Positions 44,063-52,516 of a stretch of DNA of 64,000 nt are shown here, one piece after another. The translations under genes and the position numbers were made by a program. The notes under the pieces were generated by a model that made no database searches, was not told where the DNA came from, and was given only the letters and a program-made list of their open reading frames with translations. This DNA comes from Planctomycetota bacterium (GTDB taxonomy: Bacteria > Planctomycetota > UBA1135 > GCA-002686595): the NCBI GenBank assembly GCA_016220085.1, contig JACRIN010000092.1, positions 1-64,000 on the forward strand. Reading direction: 5' to 3'. Each line of letters starts with the position of its first letter. The stretch's first letter is position 1.

Positions 44063-45832
44063 TCACTTCCTCGCCTTCGGCAGCACGGCGCCGGCGGCGA
44101 ACCAAGCTCCGGGCGGCGCGCCGCCGGGCTCGACGATCCGCGCGCCGAACGCCGCCGCGCCCCACAGGTCCTCGAGCACGATCACGAGCCCGTGCTCGCC
44201 GGGCGAGAGCTCGAACGGCACGCGCACGCTCTCCTCGATCGGAGCCATCACGCGCCGGTCGAACGAGATGCGTTGGCCGTCGAGCCACACGCTCCAACCG
44301 TCCTCGAGCGAGAGCCACAGCTCGACGTCGTACGGCCGCTCGCCCGAGTTCGCGAGCGTCGTCGCGAGCAGCCAGAGCGATTGATCCGCGGAGCGCTTGG
44401 TCAACTGGTCGAGATCGCTCCAGCCGGTCGCGACGAGCGCGAGCCGCTCGAACGCGCGCGAGCCGACCTTCGCCTTGTCGCGCGCTCGGACCTTCGCCGG
44501 ATCGAACGGCGGCGTCGCGAGATCGACGCCCTTGTCCGCGAAGGGACCCGCGACCCACCAGTCGACGATCCGCGGCGCGTCGGGCTTCGGGCGTTTCGGA
44601 GGCACGACGCTCTCGCCTTCGAACAACGGATCGCTCGCCGGCGTCGGCGCGTCGGAGACGGTCAACGTCGCCTTGCGCAAAAAGAGCAACGCGAAGCACG
44701 TGTCGTCGTGCCACCCACCCCAACCGCCGTCCGGTTTCTGACGATCGACGAGCCACGTCGCGCCGTCGGTGTACCAATCGCGCTCGCCGAGCCGGTCGCG
44801 ACCGGTCAAGCCGCCGAAGCGCTCGACCGCCCACAGGTACGCGAACTGGAAGCTCGGCGTCCACGCGCGCTCGCCGACCGGATTGCCGTCGGCGCGGAAG
44901 CGGCGCGCGAGCCACTGCTCGCTCGCCTCGAGCGACTTCGCGTGCTTGCGCAGGAGCACGTGGACCTCGCTCGACTTCTCCGCGAGCTCGCCGAGCACCG
45001 CGAGACCCGCCAGCGTCGCCGCGGTCATCCCCCCGCTCGCCTCGCGATGCGTCCAGTACTTGAAGCCGCCTTCCTGCGCCGCCCAGCCGCGTCCCTCGCT
45101 GTCGCGAAAGCGCAGGAGCCCGTTCGCGGCGCGCACCCACGTCGCGTTGGGCACTTCGAGCCCGAGGCGGCGCGCGGCGCGCAGACCGAGCAGCGCGAAC
45201 TGCGTGTTGCTCATGTCGACGCCGCCATCGGGATACGCCCAGCCGCCGGTCGCGCCGTCCTGCTTCGCGATCAGGAACTCGAGGCTCGACCGCGCGGGCT
45301 CGCGCCACGTCGCGGGCTCGCGCAACGCGTCGAACAGCAGCAGTCGGACCGCGTGCGAGTACGTCGAGCGAAACGTCGTGCCCTGGACCGCGGCGAGCGC
45401 GCGGCGCACGCACTCGTCGCTCGGCTTGACGCCGGACTTCACCAGCGTGAAGCACGCGAGCGCGGTCATGCCGCCCGGGTGAGGACCTTCTTGACCGGGC
45501 CAGTGTCCGTCGGCGAGCTGGCCGCGCCGCAAATTCTCGACGCCCGCCGCGATCGCGCGATTGACCGCAAGCGCGAGCTCACCGGCGTCGCGCGCCGCCT
45601 GCGGGACTTGCGCCGCTTGCGCGACCTCCGACGCTTGTGCCTGTGCGACCTGTGCGACGTGTGCGAGCGGCGTGACGTGCGCGAGCTGCGCGAGCTGCGC
45701 GACCTGTGCGAGCGGCGTGACTTGCGCGAGCTGTGTGACTTGCGCGGCTTGCACGGCGCTTGCGAGCTCGAAGGTCCCTGCGACGAGCGCCACGCCCGCA
45801 AGCAGGGCGGCGCGAAGCATGCGGCGCGACAT
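44063..45832 (-). CDS. Secreted squalene-cyclase/prenyltransferase-like toroid repeat protein
   Basis: This is a 589-residue protein with a signal peptide (LRAALLAGVALVAGTFELASA). A low-complexity Ala-Gln-Val stretch follows (residues 30-80), then an alpha/alpha-toroid repeat domain. Repeats contain QW-like motifs such as RGQLADGHWPGQEGPHPGG, SLEFLIAKQDGATGGWAYPD and LVDRQKPDGGWGGWHDD. The last 160 residues are a beta-rich domain. There is no DxDD or DCTAE cyclase motif, so it is not expected to make terpenes. Similar proteins are frequent in planctomycetes with unknown role. It is the first gene of the eight-gene operon. The ATG at 45832 was preferred to ATG 45820 because it gives a positively charged MSRRM start. 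Confidence 0.78.
   Translation of the reverse strand: MSRRMLRAALLAGVALVAGTFELASAVQAAQVTQLAQVTPLAQVAQLAQLAHVTPLAHVAQVAQAQASEVAQAAQVPQAARDAGELALAVNRAIAAGVENLRRGQLADGHWPGQEGPHPGGMTALACFTLVKSGVKPSDECVRRALAAVQGTTFRSTYSHAVRLLLFDALREPATWREPARSSLEFLIAKQDGATGGWAYPDGGVDMSNTQFALLGLRAARRLGLEVPNATWVRAANGLLRFRDSEGRGWAAQEGGFKYWTHREASGGMTAATLAGLAVLGELAEKSSEVHVLLRKHAKSLEASEQWLARRFRADGNPVGERAWTPSFQFAYLWAVERFGGLTGRDRLGERDWYTDGATWLVDRQKPDGGWGGWHDDTCFALLFLRKATLTVSDAPTPASDPLFEGESVVPPKRPKPDAPRIVDWWVAGPFADKGVDLATPPFDPAKVRARDKAKVGSRAFERLALVATGWSDLDQLTKRSADQSLWLLATTLANSGERPYDVELWLSLEDGWSVWLDGQRISFDRRVMAPIEESVRVPFELSPGEHGLVIVLEDLWGAAAFGARIVEPGGAPPGAWFAAGAVLPKARK
45590..45760 (-). repeat. Coding low-complexity repeat (AQV-type) in the toroid protein
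   Basis: Imperfect tandem units of 15-48 bp encode AQVTQLAQVTPLAQVAQLAQ and similar. A stretch of about 30 bp around 45660 recurs 48 bp later with few changes. The insert sits between the signal peptide and the folded domain. Confidence 0.75.
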
Positions 45833-46320
45833 GAACGCCAAGCATAGCGGATCGACACTCCGACACCGCGCTCGCCGCGAGCGTTCGAGCGTCCGTCGCA
45901 CACCACGCTGCACGACCGCGAGCCCGGACAGGCGGAGGATCGGGGCGCGCCTCCGCCGCTGACGTCGTCGCGCACTCGGAGCCACGCACTCGGCGCCACG
46001 CGGCCGGTGTCGCGACGCTGACGCTGTTCGGTTGGCGGTGTGCGACTGGCGCGACGCGGTCGACGTTGCGCGGTCGACGTTGCGCGGTCGACGTTGCGCG
46101 GTCGACGTTGCGCGGTCGGCGTCGCGAGGTTGGCGAAGCTTGGTTGGCTCTGTGAGAACGGCGCTATGCGGTCGGAGTCGCGACTTCGGCGTCGAGAGGT
46201 TCGCGAAGCGAGATTGGCGCTGTGAGGACAGCGCTGCGAGGCTGGCGAACCGAGGTTGGCCCTGTCGCGGCTCGCGCTCGACGTTGTGGCCGCGAACGCG
46301 AGCCTCTACGCTCGCCGTGC
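45833..46320. other. 488-bp divergent intergenic region with repeats
   Basis: No gene is supported here. It contains the 14-bp array at 46047-46130 and, after it, three degenerate copies of a block starting GAGGTTGGCGAAG (near 46125, 46195 and 46238). Promoters for the eight-gene operon and for the membrane protein at 46321 should lie in this region. Confidence 0.6.
46047..46130. repeat. 14-bp tandem repeat, four perfect and two degenerate copies
   Basis: The unit CGACGTTGCGCGGT occurs perfectly at 46061-46116 (four copies), with degraded copies on each side. It is non-coding and lies between divergent transcription units. Confidence 0.85.
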
Positions 46321-48111
46321 ATGCCGCTCGCGAGCCTCCACCGCTCCGCACGCTTCGCGGTCGCGGCGGCGATCGCGACGCACGCGGCGCTCGCGATCTG
46401 GGCTGCGTGGGCGTGGATCCACGGCCCGTTCGAAGGCCGCGGCGTGGTCGACGGCGCCGAGATACTCGCGTGGGCGCGCACCGGAGAGCCCGACGCGTTC
46501 GCGACGAAGAGTCCTCTCTACCCGACGTTGCTGCGCGGCGCGTTCGCGCTCGCCGGCGACTCGCCGTGGACCGTCGCGGGCCTCGGACTCGTGCTCTCGC
46601 TCGCGACGCTCGCCGCGCTAGTGTGCGCGGCGCGCGAGCTCGAGACGCCGCGCGCGGCGCCGTGGGCAGCGTGGGCGTGGGCGCTGTCGGGCAGCGCGCT
46701 CGCGTTCTCGGTGCAGCCGGTCGAGGCGCTGCTCGCGGCGTGCCTCGGCGCGTGGTGCGTCGCTCTCGCGTTGCGCGCCGAGCGAACGCGAGCGGCGAGC
46801 GCGATCGTGCTCGCCGTGCTCTGCGGCGGCGCGGCGGTGCTCTCGCGAGCTCCGCTGCTCGTCGGCGTGCTCGCGGTGCTCGTGTGGCTGCTGCGGCGCG
46901 GTGTCGCGTGGCGCACGCTCGCCGCGAGCCTCACCGGTGCCGTGCTGCTCGCGTGGCTCGCGTTCGGCGCGCGCGCGTGGCCAGAGGCCGGCGCACTGAA
47001 CCTCCGGCTCGCGAACGGCGGCGCGCGCAGCGGCACGTGCGAGCTGCGACCCGGACCGGCGTACGACGCACTGCGCTACGACGAGACGTTCGATCCTCGT
47101 CGCGCGGCCGACCCGTCGCGCTCGGGCGAGTCGATCCAGCTCGCGCTGCTCGCCGACGAAGTTTCCGCCGATCCGAGCGGCGCGGTCGCGACGCTCGCGG
47201 CCAAGGCGTTGCTCTTTTGGCAGCGTTTCGAGCTCGTCTCCGACGCCGACTTCCATCACGGCTTCGCGCGCTTCGCCGCGTGGCCGGTGCTCGCGTGGAG
47301 CTTCGCGCTCGTCGCGCCGCTCGCGTTGTTCGGACTGGCGCTCGCGCGCTGTTCTCGCGCGACGCCGATCGCCCTGTTCGCGCTCGCGGTCTTCGCGACC
47401 GACGTACTCTTCGCGTCCGCGTCGCGCTACCGTTTCCCGGCGCTGCCCGAGTTCGCGTTGCTCGCGGCGCTCTTCGTCGTCTCGCGGCCGGCGCGCGTGC
47501 GTTGGGGTCTGGCATGCCTCGTCGCCGGCGCGCTCGCCGTCGATTGGACCGGACGGGCGCGACCGTTCGGCGGCGACGGAAATGTCCAGGAGGCCCAGCT
47601 CGAGCTCGAGACAGACCGCGAATCGCCTCGCGCGCGAGCGTGCTTGCTGCGCGCGCTCGAGCTCGGCCGCGATCCGCGTGCGCGCTACGACCTCGCGCTC
47701 TCCTACGAGCACGAGCATCGCCGCACCGGCTCGCTCGATGCGCTTCAGCGCGCTGCGGCGCTCTATCGCGAGGCGCTGGAGCTCGAGCCGCGCTACGCCG
47801 AGGCGTCGGGCAACCTGCTGCGCGTCCTGCTCGCGCTCGGGCGGCCCGACGAGGCCGCGCGCGTCGGCGTCGATCTCGCGGCTCGCGATCCCCGCGCCGG
47901 CACGCTGCGCGGGAACCTCGCGGCCGCCCAACGCGGCCTCGCGTCGGACGCCGACGTGCGCGAGCTCGAGCGCGAAGCCCACCGCATCGAAGCGTTGCGC
48001 GCCTGGGCCCAGCGCGCCGAAGCGCTCGCCCGCGAACACGCGCGCGCCGCGCGGGAGCTCGGCAGCGACGACCCGCGGGTGCTCTGGCTGCTCACGACGA
48101 CGACTCGCTGA
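46321..48111 (+). CDS. Polytopic membrane protein, GT39-like, with TPR-like C-terminus
   Basis: This is a 596-residue protein. The first 420 residues hold about nine membrane spans. The early periplasmic loop GRGVVDGAEILAWARTGEPD and the following TKSPLYPTLLRGAF resemble the first loop of dolichyl-phosphate-mannose-type (GT39/PMT) glycosyltransferases, where an acidic residue binds the lipid-linked sugar. The later FASASRYRFPALPEFALLA matches the R-Y-R-x-P motif common in that group. The last 160 residues are TPR-like helices (YDLALSYEHEHRRTGSLDAL, ALYREALELEPRYAEASGNL). The ATG 46321 was chosen; the frame is open upstream through repeat DNA. It likely transfers a sugar to an envelope acceptor, but the catalytic DE pair is not clear. 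Confidence 0.7.
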   Translation: MPLASLHRSARFAVAAAIATHAALAIWAAWAWIHGPFEGRGVVDGAEILAWARTGEPDAFATKSPLYPTLLRGAFALAGDSPWTVAGLGLVLSLATLAALVCAARELETPRAAPWAAWAWALSGSALAFSVQPVEALLAACLGAWCVALALRAERTRAASAIVLAVLCGGAAVLSRAPLLVGVLAVLVWLLRRGVAWRTLAASLTGAVLLAWLAFGARAWPEAGALNLRLANGGARSGTCELRPGPAYDALRYDETFDPRRAADPSRSGESIQLALLADEVSADPSGAVATLAAKALLFWQRFELVSDADFHHGFARFAAWPVLAWSFALVAPLALFGLALARCSRATPIALFALAVFATDVLFASASRYRFPALPEFALLAALFVVSRPARVRWGLACLVAGALAVDWTGRARPFGGDGNVQEAQLELETDRESPRARACLLRALELGRDPRARYDLALSYEHEHRRTGSLDALQRAAALYREALELEPRYAEASGNLLRVLLALGRPDEAARVGVDLAARDPRAGTLRGNLAAAQRGLASDADVRELEREAHRIEALRAWAQRAEALAREHARAARELGSDDPRVLWLLTTTTR

Positions 48112-48668
48112 ACGCGGGTGCCGCGCCGCCCCTCGCGCGAGGCTCGACGTTTCGGCGGCATCACGAGTCTCTCGGGATTGCGAGTCTCGCCGCGTTGCGA
48201 GTCTCCCGGCGTTGCGAGTCTCCCGAGGTTGCGAGTCTCCCGAGGTTGCGAGTCTGCCGAGGTTGCGAGTCTCCCGAGGTTGCGAGTCTCCCGAGGTTGC
48301 GAGTCTCCCGAGGTTGCGAGTCTCCCGAGGTTGCGAGTCTCCCGAGGTTGCGAGTCTCCCGAGGTTGCGAGTCTGCCGAGGTTGCGAGTCTGCCGAGACT
48401 GCGACGCGCCCGGGGGTTGCGACTCGCCCGAGTTTGCAGGGCTTCGGAGGTTGCGAGTCGCCCAGAGTTGCGAGTCGCGCGGCGTTGCGCTTGACGTCGA
48501 TTCGCGAGGCGCGCGAGCCCTCACCGAACGGGACCGGGCGCAGCGATGACGAACAGCGCTGCGAGCAGCGGTGAGGTGCTGCGCGAACTCGGCGCGGGAA
48601 CTTGCTCGACGTCGCTCGTTCCGCGAGCACGGAATTTCACGCCGCGTGCGCGCGGCGCGAGCTCGCGA
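48112..48668. other. 557-bp convergent intergenic region filled mostly by a 17-bp repeat
   Basis: No gene is supported. The array at 48164-48487 takes up most of it. The remaining 180 bp before the MORN_2 lipoprotein stop show no recognised element. It separates two converging genes, so it may act in transcription termination (inference). Confidence 0.6.
48164..48487. repeat. About nineteen tandem copies of a 17-bp unit
   Basis: The unit CGAGTCTCCCGAGGTTG repeats with a strict 17-bp period in the centre and increasing divergence at both ends (variants CTGCCG, CGCCCG). One single-base indel is needed to keep the period near 48.4 kb. The length is not a multiple of three. Each unit contains a short self-complementary stretch (CTCCCGAG is near-palindromic). 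Confidence 0.9.
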
Positions 48669-49892
48669 TCACTTGCCCCCGTCGGTCGGCGGCTCGGTCG
48701 GCGGCTCGGTCGGCGCCGGGTTGGTCGGCGCGGGTTCCTTCGGCGCGCCGTCGGCGGGCGCGGGCTCGTTCGGCGCGCCCTCGGCCGGAGTTGCCGGCGC
48801 ATTGGGATCGATCTTCGCGCCCGCCTTGTAGGTGCCGGTTTGCTCGGTGTCGACCGAGCCGTCGGCGTTCCAGAAGTTCCAGAGGCCTTCCTCTTCGCCC
48901 GCGACGCACTCGCCCTCGGCCTTCTTCGCGCCGCTCTCGTGGAACAGCGTCCACTTGCCGACGCGCAGGCCTTCCTTCATCTCGCCTTCGGCCGCCTTCT
49001 GGCCGGTCTCGTGGAAGAACGTCGCCGGGCCCTCCGCCTGGTTGCTCTTGAACCCCGACTTCCACTGCAGCTTGCCGCCGGCCGCGAAGAACTCCGTCAC
49101 GCCCGAGCGCTCGTCGCGCTCGAACGCGCCGCGCGAACGCAGCGTGCCGTCGTCCCAGTACTCGAGCCACTCGCCCGAACGCATGCCGTCGACCATCTCG
49201 CCGCGCTCCGCGAGCGTGCCGTTCGGCCAAAAGCCGACCCACGGGCCGAGCTTCTTCCCGGCGTCGTACGCGCCCTCGTTCGCCTTCTCGGCGTTGGGGT
49301 GGTACTGGACCCAGTTACCCACGCGCTGATCGTTCGCGTACTCGCCTTCGGCCGCCTTCTTGCCGTCCTCGTGCCAGAAGGTCCAGCGACCGACCTTCAG
49401 GCCGTTCTTGAACGCGCCTTCCTTCGACTTCTGGCCGTTCGCGTGCCACTCGGTCGCGGGCCCGGTCTGCACGTTGTTCTCGAAGGTGCCTTCGGCGCCC
49501 TTCTGGCCGTTCTCGTGGAAGCTCGTCCAGAGCCCGACGCGCAGACCGTTGTCGTACTTCCCGGCGTACGCGGGCCGGCCGTTTGGATGCCAGCCCTGCC
49601 ACTCGCCGTCCTGCACGTCGGCGCGGAACGATCCGGCCTTCTCCTTCGCGCCGTCTTGGTAGTAGAAGGTCCACGGACCCTCGCGCTTCAGGTTGACGAG
49701 CGTCCCCTCTTCCGCCTTCTTGGTCTTGTCCTTGTCGTAGAACTTGATGATCGGCTGCGTCAGCGGCGTGGACGAGCCGGCGCCCGGTGCGGACGGTCCC
49801 GGCATCGGCGGCTTGGGATCGTCGCTGCACGCAGCGAGCAAGAGGAGCGGAAGGCCGACGAAGACGCCGAGGTGGAGACGGTGCGGACGCAT
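48669..49892 (-). CDS. MORN_2 repeat lipoprotein with Pro/Thr-rich C-terminus
   Basis: This is a 407-residue lipoprotein. The signal HLGVFVGLPLLLLAACSDD has a lipobox with Cys22. A Pro/Ser-rich linker is followed by about twelve MORN_2 repeats (GLWTSFHENGQKGAEGTFEN, GRWTFWHEDGKKAAEGEYAN). The C-terminal 45 residues are repeats of Glu-Pro-Ala-Pro-Thr type (NEPAPADGAPKEPAPTNPAP) that probably form an extended spacer. The repeats are closer to each other than to those of the two MORN_2 proteins at 25.7-27.5 kb, yet the last repeat (LWNFWNADGSVDTEQTGTY) mirrors the last repeat of the secreted one. The ATG 49892 was chosen because the longer frame upstream has no signal peptide. Function is unknown. 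Confidence 0.83.
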   Translation of the reverse strand: MRPHRLHLGVFVGLPLLLLAACSDDPKPPMPGPSAPGAGSSTPLTQPIIKFYDKDKTKKAEEGTLVNLKREGPWTFYYQDGAKEKAGSFRADVQDGEWQGWHPNGRPAYAGKYDNGLRVGLWTSFHENGQKGAEGTFENNVQTGPATEWHANGQKSKEGAFKNGLKVGRWTFWHEDGKKAAEGEYANDQRVGNWVQYHPNAEKANEGAYDAGKKLGPWVGFWPNGTLAERGEMVDGMRSGEWLEYWDDGTLRSRGAFERDERSGVTEFFAAGGKLQWKSGFKSNQAEGPATFFHETGQKAAEGEMKEGLRVGKWTLFHESGAKKAEGECVAGEEEGLWNFWNADGSVDTEQTGTYKAGAKIDPNAPATPAEGAPNEPAPADGAPKEPAPTNPAPTEPPTEPPTDGGK

Positions 49893-49960
49893 GAGGGGCC
49901 ATCCTATCGTCCGACACCGGGCTCGATCGAGAGCCGAGCGCGCCTCCGCGGCACCCGCCG

Positions 49961-52348
49961 TTACGGACAGGCGGTGTTCGGCGCCCCGGGCGTGCCCTTG
50001 TCGGTGCTGCCGGCGATCGTCGTCTGGGCGTCGCACCAGCTACCCGGAAGATCGTTCAGGAAGCCGTCGAAGAGCCCCGGGTTCAGGTTCAGCGCGGCGC
50101 CCGGCGTCGAGGGCCACCCTGAGGTCGAGTACGCGATGCGCTCGACCTCCAGGCCGCCGGGGGCGACCAGCACCAGCTCGTCGTCGGAGTCGTCGAGGTG
50201 AAAGCCCGACCACGCGTACGCGACCGGGATGCCGCCGTTGACGCCGGTGTCGGCGCTCGCGCCGACCACCAGGAAGTCGCCGGGGCCGAGCACGAGGCCC
50301 GCGCCGCCGTTGATCAGCGTGTGCGTCTCACCGCCGTCGTCGCGCAACGTCCAGCCCTCGAGGTCGAGCGTCTGCGAGGAGTTGTTGTAGAGCTCGATCC
50401 ACTCCCCGACCGCGTCGCTCACGAACGCCGGGTCCTTCATCACCTCGGTGACGATCACGTCGCCCGCCGCGAGACCGGCCGGCGGAACCGGACAGAAAGT
50501 CACCGCCAAGCCGTTCGAGAGACCGACATTCGTGCCGTCGGGCTGCGCCGGATCGCGCATCCAGAATTGGTAGTAGCGCGTCGTCCCCGCCATCGAGGCG
50601 TCGACGGGCACCGAGTAGCTCGCGTCGCCGACCGAGTCGATCACGGTGACGCCGAAGCGCACCACCGGCGGCTTGACGTAGAGCGTCCCGTTGTAGAACG
50701 GCAGTGCGGCCGACTGCGTGCCCCAGAACGCGATGCACGGTTTGTTCGGGACGCCCTCGTTCAGGACGATCTCGAAGTCGTTGGTCAACAGGCTCGGCGT
50801 GCCGCTCCAGAGCACCGTCGGCTGGCCGAACTGAGACGTGATCTTGCCGGTGCCATAGGGGACCGGCGACGGGCAGGCCGGGACTTCGGCGTCGTTGGCC
50901 TCGCCCGGCGTGCCGAGGTCGGCGCCCGCCCACGCGGACGTCGCGGCCGCGAAGTTCGACGCGGTCGGCGCGTTCGTCAGGACCCTCCGCTCCGCGGAGA
51001 CGCCGCTGGTCACCGGGAAGCCTCCCGTGCCCCATCCGACGGTCTCGATCGTCGAGTTCGTCGGCGTCTTGACCAGGATCGAGCTCGTCGTATCGGCGAG
51101 GCCGAAGTTCTCCCACGGCGCGCCGAGGTGCTCGAACACGTTGCCGTTGCGCGTGCGATTGCCGTCGACGCCGATCACGATGCGCTCGCTCGGCGCGAGC
51201 AAGAGGTGCGACGCGATCGTGAAGGTCTTCGCGCCCGACGTCACCTTGACGCCGGCGAGATCGCGCTCGGCGGCGTCGACGTTGACGAGCTCGAACCACT
51301 CGCCGTAGAGGTCGCTGGACGCCGCGGGGTTGACCAGGACTTCGCTGACCGCGAGATCGCCGATGCCGACAGTCGCACCCGGTTGCTCGAAGGTCGCGAA
51401 GTCGAGGACCTCGGAGCCGCTCGAACGTGTGACCGTGAAGCGATTGCCGTCGCTCCGGATCACGACGTGCCCTTCGACGGGGTTGAAGCCGCCCGAGCCG
51501 TTGTTGGTGTCGCCTTCGGTCGTCGACCATTGCACGCGGGTCGCCGCGAGCGTGTTCCACGCGTTGATCGTCTGCTTGGCCGGATGCTGGTACGGATTCG
51601 CGTCGCCACAGGAGTGCACGACGAAGCTCGGATTGATCGCCGAGACCACCGTCGCGCTCGAGCTCGTCGGCGAGCCGTGGTGCGCGGAGATCGCGACTTC
51701 GCATTGGCCGATCGCGAGCGACGACGGGCCCTCGACGTTCGCGGTCGAACCGTCGGCGTTCGCCGTCACGTCGCCTCCGATGTAGCAATCGAAGTCGCCG
51801 TAGCGCAGGACCAGCGAGATCGAGCGCGAGTTCTCTTCCTGGCCCGACGAGGTCGGATCGACCGAGCCGGTCAGGTACTGGCCGTTGATCGTCGTGATCT
51901 GCGCAGTTGCTCCACCGCCGAGCGTGATCGTCTGCCCGATGGTCGCGATCTGGCGCACGCCGCTCACCGCGCTCATGTAACCGGTGACCTCGGAGTTCGA
52001 CGGCTTGTTGGTGTCGCCGCGGTCGTACGCCGCGACGTTCGGTTTGAGTCCTCCGTTGAAGACCTCGTCGAGCCCTCCCATGTGGTCGGTGTGCCAGTGC
52101 GTGCAGACCGAGTAATCGAGGTCGGTGATGCCTTGCGACGTCAAGTAGGGACGCACGATCGCGTTGCCGTCGCCGGGGTTCGCGCCGTCGACCAAGAAGC
52201 GCGTTCCGGTCGGGCTCTTCACGAACACCGACAGCCCTTGGCCGACGTTGATCACGTGGATCTCGAGCTGTTGCGCGGCGACGGGTGTCGCCGAAGCAAC
52301 CGGGGCGACCAGCGCGAGGGCGAGGGCTAGCAGGGGAAGTGTCTTCAT
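49961..52348 (-). CDS. Secreted MBL-fold hydrolase with two lamin-tail domains
   Basis: This is a 795-residue exported protein. A signal peptide (PLLALALALVAPVASA) leads into a ComEC/Rec2-type metallo-beta-lactamase domain. INVGQGLSVFVKSPTGTRFL is followed by THWHTDHMGGLDEVF, with His84, His86, Asp88 and His89. Later ligands are in YIGGDV and SAHHGSPTSS. About residues 325-480 and 640-780 are two lamin-tail domains (GEWFELVNVDAAERDLAGVK and GEWIELYNNSSQTLDLEGWT). The C-terminus GTPGAPNTACP matches that of the next protein. MBL domains of this type hydrolyse phosphodiesters in DNA or RNA. An extracellular nuclease tethered by lamin-tail modules is a reasonable inference. It may be in one unit with the lamin-tail gene upstream (168 bp away). 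Confidence 0.85.
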   Translation of the reverse strand: MKTLPLLALALALVAPVASATPVAAQQLEIHVINVGQGLSVFVKSPTGTRFLVDGANPGDGNAIVRPYLTSQGITDLDYSVCTHWHTDHMGGLDEVFNGGLKPNVAAYDRGDTNKPSNSEVTGYMSAVSGVRQIATIGQTITLGGGATAQITTINGQYLTGSVDPTSSGQEENSRSISLVLRYGDFDCYIGGDVTANADGSTANVEGPSSLAIGQCEVAISAHHGSPTSSSATVVSAINPSFVVHSCGDANPYQHPAKQTINAWNTLAATRVQWSTTEGDTNNGSGGFNPVEGHVVIRSDGNRFTVTRSSGSEVLDFATFEQPGATVGIGDLAVSEVLVNPAASSDLYGEWFELVNVDAAERDLAGVKVTSGAKTFTIASHLLLAPSERIVIGVDGNRTRNGNVFEHLGAPWENFGLADTTSSILVKTPTNSTIETVGWGTGGFPVTSGVSAERRVLTNAPTASNFAAATSAWAGADLGTPGEANDAEVPACPSPVPYGTGKITSQFGQPTVLWSGTPSLLTNDFEIVLNEGVPNKPCIAFWGTQSAALPFYNGTLYVKPPVVRFGVTVIDSVGDASYSVPVDASMAGTTRYYQFWMRDPAQPDGTNVGLSNGLAVTFCPVPPAGLAAGDVIVTEVMKDPAFVSDAVGEWIELYNNSSQTLDLEGWTLRDDGGETHTLINGGAGLVLGPGDFLVVGASADTGVNGGIPVAYAWSGFHLDDSDDELVLVAPGGLEVERIAYSTSGWPSTPGAALNLNPGLFDGFLNDLPGSWCDAQTTIAGSTDKGTPGAPNTACP

Positions 52349-52516
52349 CGGGGTGCGGTTCCGGCTGGGGAGCGCACCTTTCTAACATCCCCCCGAGATG
52401 ACCGCGCGGACGCGGACGCAGATTGCCGCTCGCCGGCAGGACGAGATCGCCACTCGGTCGTAGGCCGAGATTCGGTCGGCCGACGCGCGCGACGCGTCGG
52501 CCGACACGAAGCGAAC

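Noticed and set aside
44063..45832. Squalene-hopene cyclase
   Set aside because: QW-like repeats exist, but the catalytic DxDD-type motif is missing and the protein is exported, so terpene cyclisation is unsupported.
48164..48487. Coding repeat protein in the 17-bp array
   Set aside because: All frames give the same 17-residue cycle simply because 17 is coprime with 3; no start signal or conserved flank supports translation.
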